From: Tersicoccus sp. Bi-70 | Lineage (GTDB): Bacteria; Actinomycetota; Actinomycetes; Actinomycetales; Micrococcaceae | DNA: 64,000 nucleotides | Direction: 5' to 3' | NCBI RefSeq assembly: GCF_001968825.1 | Contig: NZ_MIEU01000016.1 | Span: 496,001 to 560,000 of the forward strand | Shown here: one piece after another, positions 11,324 to 18,967 of the stretch | Layout of the letters: every line of letters begins with the position of its first letter | Numbering within the stretch: the stretch's first letter is position 1 | Made by a program: the position numbers and the translations under genes | Notes under the pieces: generated by a model | What the model saw: only the letters and a program-made list of their open reading frames with translations | Told to the model about the DNA's origin: nothing | The model's database searches: none

Positions 11324-11860
11324 TCAGAGCCGGGCGCGCACGCCGGCCACCGCCTGCCGCACCAGGCCGTCCACCGGCTGGGCGATGTCGAGCACGAAGC
11401 CGGGTTCCTCGGCGCCGAGCGGTTCGAGCGTCGCCAGCTGGGAGCGGAGCAGGCTCGGCGGCATGAAGTGGTCGCTGCGGCCCTCCATCCGCTCCTGCAG
11501 CACCTCGACCGTGCCGGCCAGGTGCACGAACACCGTGCCGGGCGCCTCGGCGGCGATGGCCGTGCGGTAGACCACCTTCAGCGCCGAACAGGCGACGACG
11601 AGGCCGTCGCCGGCCTCCACCAGCTCCTCCCCCGCCCGGCGCAGCCACGGCCAGCGGTCCTCGTCGGTCAGCGGTGTCCCCGCGGCCATCTTCCGGACGT
11701 TCTCGATCGGGTGCAGGGCGTCGCCGTCGACGAACGGGACGCCGAGCTCGTCGGCGATCAGCGCGCCGATGGTCGTCTTGCCGGACCCGGACACGCCCAT
11801 CACCACGACGCGTGGTACGGCCGTGTGCCCGCCGGCCGGGGCGGAATCGGTGCCGCTCAC
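11324..11860 (-). CDS. gntK: Gluconokinase (GntK family)
   Basis: Phosphorylates D-gluconate to 6-phosphogluconate, feeding the pentose phosphate pathway. The 178-residue protein is the usual size and shows the P-loop GVSGSGKT at 22-29, then [11 protein letters not shown] and [11 protein letters not shown], all typical of bacterial gluconokinases, and [13 protein letters not shown] near the C-terminus. Start is GTG 11860 overlapping the stop of the upstream dehydratase gene (GTGA), implying coupling. An apparent longer frame running through the dehydratase is an antisense-phase artefact. Confidence in family is high; ManD coupling suggests use on hexonates produced or consumed by that enzyme. 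Confidence 0.92.
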   Translation of the reverse strand: MSGTDSAPAGGHTAVPRVVVMGVSGSGKTTIGALIADELGVPFVDGDALHPIENVRKMAAGTPLTDEDRWPWLRRAGEELVEAGDGLVVACSALKVVYRTAIAAEAPGTVFVHLAGTVEVLQERMEGRSDHFMPPSLLRSQLATLEPLGAEEPGFVLDIAQPVDGLVRQAVAGVRARL

Positions 11861-13086
11861 CAGTCGTGCACCGTGCCGTCGGCGAGCCGGTTGTAGGGCA
11901 GGTAGGCCGGTTGGTACGCGTACTTCGCGGCCTCCTCCTCGTTCAGCTCGACGCCGAGACCGGGCTGATCGCCCGGGTGCAGCAGACCGTCGACGAAGGT
12001 CAGCGACTGCTCGAAGACGGCGTTCGTCCTCTCCGAGTGCTCCATGTACTCCTGCAGCCCGAAGTTGTGGATCGCCATGCCCACGTGCATCTGCGCGGCC
12101 AGGCCGACCGGGGAGACGTCGGTGGGACCGTGGAAGCCGGACTTGACCTGGTAGACGGCGGCGAAGTCCATCACCTTCTTCAGCGGGCTGATGCCGCCGA
12201 AGTGGGTGGAGGCGCACCGGACGTAGTCGATCAGCTGCTCGGTGATCAGGTCCTTGATGTCGTAGATGGAGTTGAAGACCTCGCCGATGGCCAGCGGCGT
12301 CGTCGTGTGCTGCCGGACGAGACGCAGCGCCTCCTGGTTCTCCGCCGGGGTGCAGTCCTCCAGCCAGAACAGGTCGTAGGGCTCCAGGTCCTTGCCGAGC
12401 CTCGCGGCCTGCAGCGGCGTCATCCGGTGGTGCCCGTCGTGCAGCAGGGCGAGGTCGGGACCGAACTCGTGGCGCACCGCCTCGAACACGCCGGGGAGGT
12501 GCCGCAGGTAGGCCCGGGTGTCCCAGTCCTCCTCGACCGGCAGAGCGGTGCGCTGGGCGGGTTCGTAGTCGTACCGCTCGCCGGAGGCCTGCGTCTGGGC
12601 GGCCACCCCGTAGAGCGCCGTGATGCCGGGCACGGACGTCTGCACCCGGATCGCGGAGAAGCCGTGCTCCTTCTCGTGCCGGATGGAGTCGAACAGCTCG
12701 GGCAGGTCCCGGCCGGAGGCGTGGCCGTAGGTGGACAGGCCGCGGCGGGAGGCACCGCCGAGGAGCTGGTAGACGGGCATGCCGGCGACCTTGCCCTTGA
12801 TGTCCCACAGGGCCATGTCGACGGCGGCGATCGCGGCCATCGTCACCGGCCCGCGCCGCCAGTAGCCGGACCGGTAGAGGAACTGCCAGGTGTCCTCGAT
12901 GTTCGCCGGGTCCCGGTTCAGCAGCAGCGGGACGACGTGCTCCTTCAGGTACGCGGCGACGGAGAGTTCACGGCCGTTCAGGGTGGCATCCCCGAGACCG
13001 GTCACCCCCTCGTCCGTCGTCACCTTGAGGGTGACGAAGTTGCGGGTCGGGCTGGTGACGACGACGTCGACCGCGACGATCTTCAT
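11857..13086 (-). CDS. D-mannonate / D-gluconate dehydratase family protein (enolase superfamily, ManD type)
   Basis: Enolase-superfamily dehydratase of 409 residues, close to the ManD family length. It should dehydrate D-mannonate or D-gluconate to 2-keto-3-deoxygluconate. Metal-ligand regions are visible in order: [26 protein letters not shown] and [12 protein letters not shown]; the family motif [14 protein letters not shown] follows. The N-terminal capping domain starts [13 protein letters not shown]. Studied ManD subgroup members differ: some are efficient mannonate dehydratases, others are slow on gluconate or nearly inactive, so the substrate is open. It lies upstream of and overlaps gluconokinase, and is 76 bases downstream of purN. 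Confidence 0.85.
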   Translation of the reverse strand: MKIVAVDVVVTSPTRNFVTLKVTTDEGVTGLGDATLNGRELSVAAYLKEHVVPLLLNRDPANIEDTWQFLYRSGYWRRGPVTMAAIAAVDMALWDIKGKVAGMPVYQLLGGASRRGLSTYGHASGRDLPELFDSIRHEKEHGFSAIRVQTSVPGITALYGVAAQTQASGERYDYEPAQRTALPVEEDWDTRAYLRHLPGVFEAVRHEFGPDLALLHDGHHRMTPLQAARLGKDLEPYDLFWLEDCTPAENQEALRLVRQHTTTPLAIGEVFNSIYDIKDLITEQLIDYVRCASTHFGGISPLKKVMDFAAVYQVKSGFHGPTDVSPVGLAAQMHVGMAIHNFGLQEYMEHSERTNAVFEQSLTFVDGLLHPGDQPGLGVELNEEEAAKYAYQPAYLPYNRLADGTVHDW

Positions 13087-13162
13087 GCTGGTTCTCCTTC
13101 AGGGTCGTGCGGGGCGGCGGGCACGGGCCGGCTCCGGGCCGTCGTCGCTCACGGTCGGGCCC

Positions 13163-13777
13163 TCAGCGGACGGAGACGTCGGCGGGTCCGGTCGCGGTCT
13201 CCGCGGGCGACGCGTCGGCGTGCCCGGTGGCCAGCTCGGCGAGCACCTCGACGAGCAGCCGGTGCTCGACCGCCTTCAGGCGCTCGTGCAACGACTCCTC
13301 GCCCTCGCCCGGGGCGATGTCCACGGCGCGCTGGGCCAGGATGGGGCCGGTGTCGACGCCGTCGTCGACCAGGTGCACGGTCACGCCGGTGACCTTCGCC
13401 CCGTACGCGAGCGCGTCCCGCACGCCGTGGGCCCCCGGGAAGGCCGGCAGCAGGGCGGGGTGCGTGTTGATGATGCGGAAGCGGCGCACGACGCCGGGCC
13501 CGACGATACGCATGAATCCGGCGAACAGCACGAGGTCCGGCTCGTGCTCGGCGATGGCCGCCTCGAGGGCGTCGTTCCAGGCGGCCCGGTCGGCGAAGGC
13601 GTTCCGGGCGACGGTGAAGGTGGGGACACCGGCACGGGCGGCCCGGTCCAGGCCCGAGCAGCCGGGGACGTCGCTGCCGACCGCGACGACCGTCAGCGGC
13701 AGCGAGCCCGCGGCGACCGCGTCGAGGACGGACTGCAGCCCGGTGCCGGACCCGGAGACCATGACGAGCAGACGCAT
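13163..13777 (-). CDS. purN: Phosphoribosylglycinamide formyltransferase PurN
   Basis: Third step of purine synthesis: transfers formyl from 10-formyl-THF to GAR. The 204-residue protein begins RLLVMVSGSGTGLQSVLDA (phosphate-binding loop) and has the catalytic Asn, His and Asp in INTHPALLPAFPG and LVDDGVDTGPI. ATG at 13777. Upstream, 110 bases away, is the DUF6350 membrane protein, an order conserved in actinobacteria such as Mycobacterium tuberculosis (Rv0955 perM, Rv0956 purN, Rv0957 purH). Here the next gene is ManD instead of purH. Confidence 0.96.
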   Translation of the reverse strand: MRLLVMVSGSGTGLQSVLDAVAAGSLPLTVVAVGSDVPGCSGLDRAARAGVPTFTVARNAFADRAAWNDALEAAIAEHEPDLVLFAGFMRIVGPGVVRRFRIINTHPALLPAFPGAHGVRDALAYGAKVTGVTVHLVDDGVDTGPILAQRAVDIAPGEGEESLHERLKAVEHRLLVEVLAELATGHADASPAETATGPADVSVR

Positions 13778-13887
13778 GGGGCCAGTCTAGGAGTTCGCCC
13801 GGACGACGGTCCGCCGGCCCGGGTCGGCGCCACAGGTCGACGGGGACCGCAGCGCTGTCACGAGCGCGGTGTACCTGAGCTCCGTGT

Positions 13888-15228
13888 TCAGGACGTGGGC
13901 TGCAGGTCCTCGACGTCGACCGTCGCGGAGACCGGTTCGCGCGCCGGCAGGTCCTCGATCGGCGGCTGGCGCTCGAGCCACGGGCCGACGACGTAGCCGA
14001 GGACGACACCGACGGCCACCTCGGCGGCCGTGAGGGCGGCCGTGAGGGCGACGTGGGGCCCCAGGTCGGTGAGCCGGCCGAGGCCGATCCCGCCGCCGGA
14101 GAGCCAGGCGGCCAGGCCCATCAACAGCCCGGCGACGACACCGGCGGCCACCCCGAGGGCCAGGGTCGAGAGCGTCGCGGAGAGCCAGCGCACCCGGATC
14201 CGCAGGGCCAGCCAGTCGTCGAAGTGGTTCTCCGCCTCGCGCAGGAACCACCAGCCCGCGAGCATCCCGGCGACCACCGGGATGAGCAGGGTGAGCAGGG
14301 CGAAGATCGGGGTCGACGTCGGCACCGCACCCAGGACGGGGACGGCGGGCATGGGGCCGAGGTCGGTGGCGAACGGGCTGACCGTGGTGCCGGCGCCGAG
14401 CGCGAAACCGGCACCGGAGGTGTAGGACGCGGTCCAGACGACGAGGTTGGGCAGCAGGCACAGCTGGCCGACGGTGAGGGCGGCGGCCCCGACCGCGCCC
14501 GGGTGGAGGGCCTCGACGATGGTGATGATGTCCGCCCAGTGCACCGCGAGCATCACCGTCAGCAGGACGGCGGACGCGGCGAGCGTCGCCAGGACGGCGA
14601 GGGTGCCGGCCCGCGCCACGGACCACAGGTAGGAGCCGGCCCAGCGGGAGCGCTGGCTGCTGCGCGCGATCCAGTCGGCCGCGTCGACTCCGATCAACCG
14701 GGCCCAGGAGCCGGCCTCCTGCCGGGCACCGGCGACCAGGCCGATCGCGACGGGGACCAGGGGGACGAGCGCGCCGAGCGGGGTCGGCACGGCGACCTCC
14801 GGGGTGGAGCAGATGTAGGCCGTGCCCATGCCCGCGAGCGCATAGACGGCGAGGGCACCGACGGCGCCCTGCCAGAGCTGGTCCGTGTAGGAGGCGCGGG
14901 CGAGCCGGCGGCCACCGCGCCACGCGAGCAGCAGCGGGATCAGGGTGCCACCCAGCGGGATGAGGGAGAAGACCCCCGGGGTCCCGCCGCCGGAGACCGT
15001 CAGCGGGGTGCCGTGCAGCAGCAGCCACACCTGCCCGGCGAGCCGGGCGGTCGAGGCGGCGGAGCGGTCCGCGAAACCGCCGGCGAACCAGGCCGCGAAG
15101 ACCGGCACGAGCACCAGCACGGCGGTGATCAGGGCGGCCTGGAGGAACACGATCGCGCCCTGCAGCCACAGGGGCATCGGGAGGTGTCGGTGGCCGCGCG
15201 GCCCCAGTGTCATCTTCATCGCGTACAT
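13888..15228 (-). CDS. DUF6350 family integral membrane protein (PerM-like)
   Basis: 446-residue polytopic membrane protein with about nine to ten hydrophobic segments, and a short acidic C-terminal tail. Position directly upstream of purN and the overall layout match the actinobacterial PerM/DUF6350 family; in M. tuberculosis PerM (Rv0955) supports cell division and persistence, but its biochemical activity is unknown. Three ATGs occur close together (15228, 15219, 15213); none has a strong ribosome-binding site, so the exact start is uncertain by a few codons. It is divergent from the mannosyltransferase gene with 187 bases between. Confidence 0.8.
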   Translation of the reverse strand: MYAMKMTLGPRGHRHLPMPLWLQGAIVFLQAALITAVLVLVPVFAAWFAGGFADRSAASTARLAGQVWLLLHGTPLTVSGGGTPGVFSLIPLGGTLIPLLLAWRGGRRLARASYTDQLWQGAVGALAVYALAGMGTAYICSTPEVAVPTPLGALVPLVPVAIGLVAGARQEAGSWARLIGVDAADWIARSSQRSRWAGSYLWSVARAGTLAVLATLAASAVLLTVMLAVHWADIITIVEALHPGAVGAAALTVGQLCLLPNLVVWTASYTSGAGFALGAGTTVSPFATDLGPMPAVPVLGAVPTSTPIFALLTLLIPVVAGMLAGWWFLREAENHFDDWLALRIRVRWLSATLSTLALGVAAGVVAGLLMGLAAWLSGGGIGLGRLTDLGPHVALTAALTAAEVAVGVVLGYVVGPWLERQPPIEDLPAREPVSATVDVEDLQPTS

Positions 15229-15415
15229 GGTCCCACCAGCGGACGCCGCAGCCGGGCAGGCAACGCCGCCGAGCCGTGGAAACGCCGTGCGCCGAGGAAC
15301 TGGATCGTGGCCGGGCGACCGGCCACGACACCCATCGATGCGGATTCATGGGCCGTTCACGAACGCGTTGCCGGCTCCTGCCCGGCCCGTCGTCTCCGCC
15401 GGTGACGCTGGACTC

Positions 15416-16651
15416 GTGCGCATCGCGATCGTGGCCGAATCCTTCCTGCCTCACATGAACGGCGTCACCAACTCCCTCCTCCACGTGCTGGAGCACTTCG
15501 CCCGACGCGGCGACGACGTGCTCGTCGTGGCGCCGTCCGGCGCGACCGTGGCTCCCTACATACCCGACCAGCTGGCCGGATTCCTGCCGGCACCGCTGTC
15601 CTCCGTGGTGATGGAGGACGAGGGGCCGACCCGGGTGCACGGCTTCCCCGTCCACCGGCTGCCGTCGTTCGCGCTGGCCGGGTACCCGAACGTGCGGGTC
15701 GCGGCGGGGACGGTGGGACGGGTGCGGCGCCTGCTGGCCGACTTCGCCCCCGACGTCGTGCACCTGGCGTCTCCGTTCATCCTGGGCTGGCGCGGGGTGC
15801 AGGCCGCCAACCAGCTCGGCATCCCGACCGCGGCCGTCTACCAGACCGAGGTGCCCGCCTACGCCTCCCGGTACGGGGTGCCGTGGCTGGAACCCCGCCT
15901 GTGGCAGCGGGTCCAGGACATCCACCGGGCCTCGACCGTGACGCTGGCCCCCTCCTCCTTCGCCCACGATCAGCTCGTGGAGCACGGGATCCCCCGGCTC
16001 CGGCTGTGGCGCCGCGGGGTGGACACCACCGGCTTCAGCCCACGGCGGCGGGACGAGGAGCTGCGCGCCGAGCTGGCGCCGAATGGCGAGAAGCTGGTGG
16101 GCTACGTCGGCCGGCTGGCCGCGGAGAAGCAGGTCGAGGATCTGGCCGTGCTCGCAAACACGCCGGGCGTGCGGCTCGTCGTCGTCGGCTCCGGACCGCT
16201 GAAGGACACGCTGCGCCAGAAGCTGCCCGGCGCCTGGTTCGCCGGCTTCCGCTCGGGCGCGGACCTCGGGCGGATCGTGGCGTCGCTGGACGTCTTCGTC
16301 CACCCCGGCGAGTCCGAGACCTTCTGCCAGACCATCCAGGAGGCGATGGCCTCGGGGGTGCCGGTCGTGGCGACGGGACGTGGCGGCCCGCTCGACCTGG
16401 TCGACTCCTCCCGGACCGGATGGCTCTACCGGCCCGGGGACCTGGCGGGTCTGCGGGACCGGGTGCTCGACCTGGTCGGCGACGACGCCAAGCGGGCCGC
16501 GTTCGCGCGCGCCGCGCACGCGTCCGTGCAGGGCCGCACCTGGCCGGTGCTCTCCGACCAGCTGATCGGGCACTACGAGGAGGCCATCGCGATGCACCAC
16601 GACGTGCGGCCGGTGGCCGGCCGACCCGCGCTGAGGCTCCGGCGCGGCTGA
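15416..16651 (+). CDS. Glycosyltransferase family 4, MgtA-like GDP-mannose-dependent mannosyltransferase
   Basis: Cytoplasmic GT-B enzyme, 411 residues, that probably adds mannose to a glycolipid or lipomannan precursor at the membrane. N-terminal acceptor domain opens VRIAIVAESFLPHMNGVTNSL; the GT4 donor domain has VGYVGRLAAEKQVEDL and HPGESETFCQTIQEAMASG, the E-x7-E motif region, typical of MgtA/PimB-like proteins. The start is the GTG at 15416; the longer frame upstream is not coding-like. Mycobacterial and corynebacterial MgtA initiate the lipomannan backbone; the same role here is inference by family. Confidence 0.85.
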   Translation: MRIAIVAESFLPHMNGVTNSLLHVLEHFARRGDDVLVVAPSGATVAPYIPDQLAGFLPAPLSSVVMEDEGPTRVHGFPVHRLPSFALAGYPNVRVAAGTVGRVRRLLADFAPDVVHLASPFILGWRGVQAANQLGIPTAAVYQTEVPAYASRYGVPWLEPRLWQRVQDIHRASTVTLAPSSFAHDQLVEHGIPRLRLWRRGVDTTGFSPRRRDEELRAELAPNGEKLVGYVGRLAAEKQVEDLAVLANTPGVRLVVVGSGPLKDTLRQKLPGAWFAGFRSGADLGRIVASLDVFVHPGESETFCQTIQEAMASGVPVVATGRGGPLDLVDSSRTGWLYRPGDLAGLRDRVLDLVGDDAKRAAFARAAHASVQGRTWPVLSDQLIGHYEEAIAMHHDVRPVAGRPALRLRRG

Positions 16652-16670
16652 GGCCGCTGGCCGTCAGTCG

Positions 16671-16901
16671 TCAGTCGTCGAGCGTGTCGGGCCCGTCGTC
16701 GGTGCGCCCGGCGCGCTCGGGTTCACGGCCGGTCTCGCGGGCCGCGGCCTCGGCGGCCTCCCGGTCGTCCTCCGGCTCGTGCGTGTTCGCCTCGGATGTC
16801 GCGCCGATGCCGACGCCGTCCTCGTGGCCGGGGATGTTCGACGGGTCCGGATCGCGCTGGCCGGACTCGTTCTGGCCGGACTGGTTCTGGGTCTCGCTCA
16901 T
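16671..16901 (-). CDS. Small acidic hydrophilic protein, unknown function
   Basis: 76 residues with a Gln/Asn/Ser-rich start (MSETQNQSGQNES), no hydrophobic segment, and a tail of Asp, Glu and Arg. It looks intrinsically disordered and resembles small stress-type or structural proteins of unknown role common in actinobacteria. Coding is supported by a good ribosome-binding site (AAGGGAG, six to seven bases before ATG 16901). It is convergent with the mannosyltransferase gene, 19 bases apart. Confidence 0.6.
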   Translation of the reverse strand: MSETQNQSGQNESGQRDPDPSNIPGHEDGVGIGATSEANTHEPEDDREAAEAAARETGREPERAGRTDDGPDTLDD

Positions 16902-17015
16902 GGCTCGCTCCCTTCCCTGGGGCCCGGCCGTGTGCCGGGCGCCACTGCCGCGGCGGGGCACCCACCGGCGCCCCACGAGGTGACTCCAGCGTAGTGCGGC
17001 CCGGCTCTCCCCTGC

Positions 17016-18086
17016 TCAGTCCGCCACCCGGTGCTTGGTCCCGGCCTCGTAGCGGCGATCCGTCAGGTCCGAGCGGAGCAGATCGTCGGCGAGGAGCTTG
17101 ACGATGAGGAACCGGGTCTGCGGCGCGGCCTCGTACACGAGCCGGCGCTGCTCCCCCTCCCCCGTGGTCTCCACCCCGAACTGCGGGTTCCGGTCGACGA
17201 AGGAGACGAGGTTCGGGGTGGTCAGCGCGCTCGCGTACTCCGGGTCGGCGGTCAGCAGCCGCGAGAGCTGCGCCATCTTGGCGATCATCGCCGGCTCGGT
17301 CGAGACCGCCTCGGTGAGCTGGTCGACGCCCTCGATGGCGACCGCGGCCGTCGCCGTGGCGAAGGTGGTGCGGGCCATCCGCTGCGCCCGGTCGGGCGCC
17401 TGCAGCTGCTGCGCCAGGGTCGTGACGGCGGTGAACAGGACGTGCTCACCGATGACCGCGGCGTCGAACCGCGGCGAGTAGTAGAGCAACCGGTCCGTCG
17501 GCACCGGCTCCCAGTACCCGTCCCGCGGCAGGAGCGCCCGGACGCCGCGGACCCGCCGCGTCGCGATGCCTTCCCCCTTGAGCCGGTACACCGCGACCCG
17601 GTCCCCGTCCGCCCCGGTCAGGACGTGCGCCATCGCGACGACCGGCTCGGGCGCGTCACCGCGGTCCAGCGGCAGGTCGTCGGTGAGCAGCCGGGCGTGC
17701 AGGTCGGCCAGCGCGGGCGCGTTGGCGAGCTCGTCGACCAGCACCTCGTGGCTGCCGGGACGGTACGACGGGTCGTAGGGCGCGAGTTCCTTCTCGAGCA
17801 GGCCCAGCACGTAGGCCTGCACGTCCGTGACCACGTCCTCGGCCAGGCCGACCGTGAAGTCCACTGCGCTCACGATCGGCTCGGTGAGGCTGTGGCGTAC
17901 CAGGGCGGTGCTCAGGGTCGGTTCGGTGAACAGGGCCTCCAGGTCCGCGCGGGCGGCGACGAGGGCGTCCGGCGTCGTGGTGTGCGGGCCGGCGGCCGGC
18001 GTCGCCTGCTCCGGCGTCGCGCGGGCCGGCGGAGCGTGGGTCGGTGCGCCGGTGGTCGGCGTCGCGTGGGTCGATGCGCTGGTCAC
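17016..18086 (-). CDS. kwaB: KwaB-like protein (DUF4868), candidate effector of a Kiwa anti-phage system
   Basis: 356 residues, soluble. In Kiwa, KwaB (DUF4868) works with the membrane protein KwaA and binds DNA after phage attachment is sensed. The core from about residue 45 has the pattern I associate with DUF4868: AVYRLKGEG, DRLLYYSPRFDAAVIGEHVLF, an Ala-rich helical middle, NLVSFVDRNPQFGVET, and the C-terminal block LLADDLLRSDLTDRRYE (about 331-347). Residues 1-40 are an unusual Thr/Ala/Pro-rich linker absent from the roughly 315-residue E. coli protein. GTG start 18086 overlaps the stop of the upstream KwaA-like gene (GTGA), so the pair is co-translated. No homology search was possible; the assignment rests on this pattern plus the partner. 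Confidence 0.72.
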   Translation of the reverse strand: MTSASTHATPTTGAPTHAPPARATPEQATPAAGPHTTTPDALVAARADLEALFTEPTLSTALVRHSLTEPIVSAVDFTVGLAEDVVTDVQAYVLGLLEKELAPYDPSYRPGSHEVLVDELANAPALADLHARLLTDDLPLDRGDAPEPVVAMAHVLTGADGDRVAVYRLKGEGIATRRVRGVRALLPRDGYWEPVPTDRLLYYSPRFDAAVIGEHVLFTAVTTLAQQLQAPDRAQRMARTTFATATAAVAIEGVDQLTEAVSTEPAMIAKMAQLSRLLTADPEYASALTTPNLVSFVDRNPQFGVETTGEGEQRRLVYEAAPQTRFLIVKLLADDLLRSDLTDRRYEAGTKHRVAD

Positions 18087-18649
18087 GGTCGGTCCTCCTG
18101 GGTGACGGTCGGGCGGCCGGGGCGGTCCCGGCGCGAGGCGATGAAGACCCCCGGGGCGAGCCGGTGGGCGCGGACGACCCCGTGCTGCGGTAGGAACTCG
18201 GCGCGGCTGAGCAGCCGGACGGCGGCGCCGTTCTCCAGCTCCAGCTCCCAGATCCGGAAGCCGGCCAGGGCGAGCACGGGGTTGAGGTAGTAGAGCCGGC
18301 CACGCACGTAGACGACGGCGAAGATGAGCAGGTAGAGGACCATCGCCACCTGCCGGGCGGGGTCGGAACCGGCGAACACCGCGAGCACCACCGGCACCAT
18401 CTGCGCACCGAGCAGGCTGAGCAGGTCGCTGTCCCGTTGCCGCACCTCGACGCAGCGCAGGGGTACCGCCTGGCTGCCCCGGGCTGCCCGCACGACGGTC
18501 CCGGCCAGGGCCGTGACCGCGAGCATCAGGACGGCGCCGGCCATGTTCCACCAGGCCACCGGCAGCGGGGATCCGGCCAGCAGGACGAGCGCGGCCAGCG
18601 GGCCGAATGCGGACAGCAGCAGCCCCCCGCCCACCAGTGATGCGCGCAT
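18083..18649 (-). CDS. kwaA: KwaA-like four-helix membrane protein, candidate sensor of a Kiwa anti-phage system
   Basis: 188 residues with four hydrophobic segments at about 4-26, 31-53, 76-94 and 101-117, then a cytoplasmic domain beginning YLNPVLALAGFRIWE (121-135), a motif I associate with KwaA-type proteins, and a charged tail. In Kiwa, KwaA is the membrane part that detects phage at the envelope and recruits KwaB. Size and topology agree with known KwaA. A strong ribosome-binding site (AAGGAGG, about nine bases before ATG 18649) supports the start. It is the first gene of a two-gene unit, and a 15-bp tandem repeat lies 42 bases upstream of its start. Confidence 0.68.
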   Translation of the reverse strand: MRASLVGGGLLLSAFGPLAALVLLAGSPLPVAWWNMAGAVLMLAVTALAGTVVRAARGSQAVPLRCVEVRQRDSDLLSLLGAQMVPVVLAVFAGSDPARQVAMVLYLLIFAVVYVRGRLYYLNPVLALAGFRIWELELENGAAVRLLSRAEFLPQHGVVRAHRLAPGVFIASRRDRPGRPTVTQEDRP

Positions 18650-18690
18650 CGGTGCTCACCTCCTTCACCGGCCCCCACCGTGTCCCTCGT

Positions 18691-18720
18691 GTCTGTTCTC
18701 GGTCTGTCTGTTCTCGGTCT
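18691..18720. repeat. Perfect tandem duplication of 15 bp upstream of the kwaA-like gene
   Basis: GTCTGTTCTCGGTCT occurs twice with no gap, at 18691-18705 and 18706-18720. It lies in the 5' leader or promoter of the KwaA-like gene and is less GC-rich than its surroundings. It may be a pair of regulator sites or slippage; no role can be assigned. Confidence 0.75.
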
Positions 18721-18864
18721 CTGTCGCCCCTGTCCCCGGGGCCTGTCACCAGCATCCCGTCCACCACCGACAGAACTGACCGACGGCTGACACCGCCGCG
18801 ACGCACCCCGCTCGGCACCGGCCCGTCACCGGTCCACCGCGTCGCCCGCGGTGTCCGGACACAG

Positions 18865-18902
18865 CGACGCACCGCCGACAGGGGGAAGCCGGCGGTGCGT
18901 CG
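18865..18902 (-). terminator. Terminator downstream of the oligosaccharide operon
   Basis: CGACGCACCGCCG (18865-18877) pairs perfectly with CGGCGGTGCGTCG (18890-18902), a 13-bp stem with a 12-base loop, 65 bases after the stop of the last gene of the operon. The remainder of the 318-base gap (18650-18967) holds the kwaA promoter region and no other gene that I can see. Confidence 0.75.
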
Positions 18903-18967
18903 GTCGGTGGCCGAGACCGTCCCAGCGGCCAGGTCCTCAGCGGGTCGGGTCCTCAGCGGTCAGAGCC

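Noticed and set aside
11324-12808. Apparent fusion of gluconokinase to a 300-residue N-terminal domain
   Set aside because: The extra part is the wrong phase of the ManD-type gene; the GTG overlap start explains gntK fully.
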